From an uncultured Clostridia bacterium (GTDB taxonomy: Bacteria; Bacillota; Clostridia; Oscillospirales; Ruminococcaceae): a stretch of DNA of 64,000 bases. The translations under genes were made by a program, and so were the position numbers. A model generated the notes under the pieces. The model was not told the DNA's origin, made no database searches, and was given only the letters and a program-made list of their open reading frames with translations. This document shows, one piece after another, positions 61,474-64,000 of the stretch; position 1 is the first letter of the stretch, and each line of letters begins with the position of its first letter. The stretch lies in the NCBI GenBank assembly GCA_947624375.1, contig CANQKD010000001.1:62001-126000 (forward strand), read 5' to 3'.

Positions 61474-63933
61474 TTATATTATATCACCGTTCATATCGGC
61501 AAAAATGCGTATGTCCGAGTATTCACGCTCTTTCAGAAAATCTGACAGAGTATCTGAAATTATCTTTCTTGTAGCGCGGTTGTTCTTGCATTTCAGAATA
61601 AGTCTGTATCTGTACCGGTTGTTTACCTTGCCCACAGAATACTGCGACGGTCCCAGCACATACAGCGGGAGCTTTGTTTCGCACTCGCTTTTATTTTTTT
61701 CAAGAAGAGATGCAAAATGCTTTGCCGCCGCCCTTACTTTTTCATCTGCAACACCGCTCAGACCAATTATGCACAGGTCACAGAACGGCGGATATATCTG
61801 CGTTTTTCTGAAACTTATCTCCTGCTCGAAAAAGCCTTTGTAATCCTGCCTTGCCGCAAGCTCTATAACGTAATGGTCGGGGCTTGATGTCTGCAAAAAC
61901 GCTCTGCCGCGCTTTTCACCTCTGCCGCCCCTGCCTACTACCTGAGTTATCAGCGAAAAGGTTCTTTCAGAGCTTCTGAAATCGCCCCTGTACAGAGAAT
62001 TATCTATAGAAAGCACACCCACAAGCGTTACCGTCGGAAAGTCAATGCCCTTGGCTATCATCTGCGTGCCGAGCATTATGTCATACTCGCCGTTTGCAAA
62101 TGCCTGAAAATTCTTCTCATATGCAAACCGCGATGAAGTAGTATCAGCATCCATTCGCAGAATTTTTGCGTTCGGGAACTGCTCTGACAGCACATCTTCT
62201 ATCTTCTGCGTGCCGCTGCCGCCCATTGAAAAGTCTTTGCAGCCGCACTGACAGGTAATATTTGCCGAGCTGGAATATCCGCAGTAATGGCACATAAGTC
62301 TGCCGTTTGCCTTGTGGTATGTAAGCGGTATGCTGCAATGCGGGCACTGCACCACCGTTCTGCACTCACGGCAGGTAAAGTGGGGACTGTAGCCGCGCCT
62401 GTTTATCAGCAGTATCGCCTGTTCTTTTCTTTCTAAAGTTTTGGTTATCTCATCTATAAGCACGCCGCTGAGCACACCCTCGCAGCCCATTTCGCGTTCG
62501 GTCTCCATATCAACAACCGCCACTTCCGGCAGAAGCGCACCCGAAAACCTTTTCTTCAGCTCAAAATAATGAAATCTGCCTGTTTTCGCGTAATAATATG
62601 TTTCAAGCGACGGCGTTGCGGAAGCCAGCAGCAAAGTTGCATTGTTATGTCCGCAGCGCTGTATCGCCACATCTCTTGCATGATATCTCGGAGAGCTTTC
62701 AGACTTATAGCTGTGCTCGCCCTCCTCGTCTATTATTATTATCCCTATGTTCTCCAAAGGAGCAAATACCGCGCTTCTTGTGCCGACGGCAATTTTAGCC
62801 TTGCCGCTTTTCAACCGTTTGTATTCATCTACCCTCTGCCCAAGCGAAAGGTTTGAATGTATTACCGCCACGGTATCGCCGAAATACGCCCTGAATTTAC
62901 CTACTGTCTGCGGCGTGAGCGATATTTCCGGTATCAGCACCAAAGCCGTTTTGCCTATGCTTAAAGTATGCTCGATAAGCTTTATAAAAACCGAAGTTTT
63001 TCCGCTGCCTGTAACGCCGTATAAAAGCGCACCGCATGGCTTGCCTGCATCTACAAGCGCCGAGATACCGTTATAAGCACGCTGCTGCTCGTCGTTAAGT
63101 TCCAATTCCTCAGCGTGAAGTTCTTCGCCGTCCGTGAGCATATCAACGTTTCTTAAAGATTCATATTCATACTCGTATGCTATACCGCCTTTTACCAGAT
63201 TTTTTATAATAGTCTGAGTAACGCCGGTCGCATAAAGCAGCTCTTTCACAGAAGCAGCCGAATTTTCAAGCAGGAATTCAACTACCTTTTTTTGCTTCGG
63301 CGTGATGGTATATCCCGAAGGGTCTTCAACAAAACTATCTGTCAGCGATACCATTTTTACAGTTTCATCGCCAACACGCCGTTTTATATCGTCCTCCTGC
63401 TCGATAACACCCTTGTCGATAAGGCTTTTTATTATCTTTATCTTTCCTGCATCTTCATCGGTATTCAGTATCTCGTCTATATCTTTCGGTTCCTCGGCAT
63501 TTTTCAAAGCATCTACAATCTGCTGCTCCTTGGGTGTAAGTTCACATTCTATCGCCATATTCGCAAGCTTATATCTTTGCGTATAGCGATACGAAAACCC
63601 TGCCGGAACAATAGCTTTGTATGCATCGAAATATGTACAGAAAGTATTCTCTTTAAGCCACAAAACAAGCTTTATAAGCTCTTCGTTTATAAGCGGCTGT
63701 TCTTCAAGAATTTTAGATATAGGTTTAAGCTCTGCCTCATCGGTTTGCGCGTATATCCTCACAACAAAACCTATGCGCTTTATGTTTCCCTTGCCGAAAG
63801 GCACAAGCACCCTTGCACCGCACTTGAGCGTATCATACATATGCCGTGGGATACTGTAGCTGTAAAGTGCATCAAAGCTATAAGCGGCGCAGCTTACTGC
63901 CACATCAGCCGCAAGTTGTCCTGCTGCGAGCAA
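61474..63933 (-). CDS. priA: primosomal replication protein N' (PriA helicase)
   Basis: 819 residues. N-terminal DNA-binding domain (DVAVSCAAYSFDALYSYSIP), helicase core with Walker A GVTGSGKTSVFI near 311, a Walker B region reading IDEEGEHSYK, two zinc-binding Cys clusters (CRECRTVVQCPHC and CHYCGY ... CQCGC), and late helicase motifs (GTQMIAKGIDF, VVGRGGRGEKRG). The Walker B has DEEG where DEEH is usual. Start is TTG 63933 with GAGGAG seven bases upstream. Restarts stalled replication forks. First complete gene of the def-fmt cluster in this window. Confidence 0.95.
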   Translation of the reverse strand: MLAAGQLAADVAVSCAAYSFDALYSYSIPRHMYDTLKCGARVLVPFGKGNIKRIGFVVRIYAQTDEAELKPISKILEEQPLINEELIKLVLWLKENTFCTYFDAYKAIVPAGFSYRYTQRYKLANMAIECELTPKEQQIVDALKNAEEPKDIDEILNTDEDAGKIKIIKSLIDKGVIEQEDDIKRRVGDETVKMVSLTDSFVEDPSGYTITPKQKKVVEFLLENSAASVKELLYATGVTQTIIKNLVKGGIAYEYEYESLRNVDMLTDGEELHAEELELNDEQQRAYNGISALVDAGKPCGALLYGVTGSGKTSVFIKLIEHTLSIGKTALVLIPEISLTPQTVGKFRAYFGDTVAVIHSNLSLGQRVDEYKRLKSGKAKIAVGTRSAVFAPLENIGIIIIDEEGEHSYKSESSPRYHARDVAIQRCGHNNATLLLASATPSLETYYYAKTGRFHYFELKKRFSGALLPEVAVVDMETEREMGCEGVLSGVLIDEITKTLERKEQAILLINRRGYSPHFTCRECRTVVQCPHCSIPLTYHKANGRLMCHYCGYSSSANITCQCGCKDFSMGGSGTQKIEDVLSEQFPNAKILRMDADTTSSRFAYEKNFQAFANGEYDIMLGTQMIAKGIDFPTVTLVGVLSIDNSLYRGDFRSSERTFSLITQVVGRGGRGEKRGRAFLQTSSPDHYVIELAARQDYKGFFEQEISFRKTQIYPPFCDLCIIGLSGVADEKVRAAAKHFASLLEKNKSECETKLPLYVLGPSQYSVGKVNNRYRYRLILKCKNNRATRKIISDTLSDFLKEREYSDIRIFADMNGDII

Positions 63934-63953
63934 ACCTATTCTCCTCTTCCCAT

Positions 63954-64000
63954 TTAGTTAGCCTTCTTTTCGTACATCTTGTATTCGCCGTTTGCAAGTT
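63954..64000 (-). CDS. C-terminal end of a truncated gene, possibly rpoZ
   Basis: Only 14 codons before the stop are inside the window; they read LANGEYKMYEKKAN. A gene at this place before priA is commonly rpoZ (RNA polymerase omega) or coaBC, and the ANGEY(K)-type ending is compatible with omega proteins, but 14 residues are not enough to assign it. Confidence 0.35.
   Translation of the reverse strand, partial: LANGEYKMYEKKAN

Overview
The window looks like a chromosomal core region of an anaerobic, spore-lineage Firmicute, most likely a Ruminococcus-type member of the Clostridia (Oscillospiraceae). The support is: oxygen-independent nrdDG and no aerobic reductase; sporulation genes (a SpoIIE N-terminus, sigG, a 27-residue SpoVM); the gram-positive order priA-def-fmt-rsmB-rlmN-prpC-prkC-rsgA-spoVM; a tyrosine T-box; DnaD and DnaI-type primosome proteins; and a split PurH/PurO purine branch. 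The species assignment is inference. No phage, insertion sequence, CRISPR array or transposon was recognised.

Layout. 1-2.1 kb: N-terminus of spoIIE running off the left edge behind a 21-bp-spacer promoter, rsmA, and an orphan 75-residue ORF. 2.0-9.65 kb (+): purine operon purE-HAD-purC-purM-(small membrane protein)-purN-purO-purH(transformylase only)-purD behind a strong promoter and a leader with a terminator-like hairpin. 9.65-14.6 kb (-): two tandem paralogous FtsX-type ABC permeases without an ATPase. 14.8-16.8 kb (-): ilvN and a shortened ilvB-like gene lacking the ThDP motif, then a 390-bp spacer with two strong inverted repeats. 17.2-25.4 kb (-): pnp and rpsO, folD and lgt, an M16 peptidase pair, and nrdG. 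25.4-27.9 kb: nrdD with NrdR-type operators. 28.1-36.8 kb (-): envelope proteins, hemW, lepA, malQ, a DnaI-like helicase loader. 36.8-40.7 kb (-): dnaD, tyrS and a GNAT gene under a Tyr T-box, sigG. 40.8-49.8 kb (-): a Cys-rich probable spore protein, tRNA-Ser(GGA), a DUF4364 protein, aroC-aroA-aroB, an AMP-ligase with an HTH-cupin regulator, a HAD phosphatase. 50.0-52.5 kb (+): a GH3 beta-glucosidase and spoVM. 52.5-64 kb (-): rsgA-prkC-prpC-rlmN-rsmB-Zn peptidase-fmt-def-priA and the last residues of another gene.

How it works together. The window is mostly housekeeping: purine, branched-chain and aromatic synthesis, rRNA maturation, translation start (fmt/def), Ser/Thr phospho-signalling (prkC/prpC) and late forespore control (sigG). 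The points most worth following are the ilvB-like gene with a destroyed cofactor motif, the small genes and leaders that automatic callers miss (spoVM, the pur leader, the overlapping ORF after lepA), and the regulatory sites readable directly from sequence (Spo0A-type promoter, NrdR boxes, T-box, sigma-G-like promoter).
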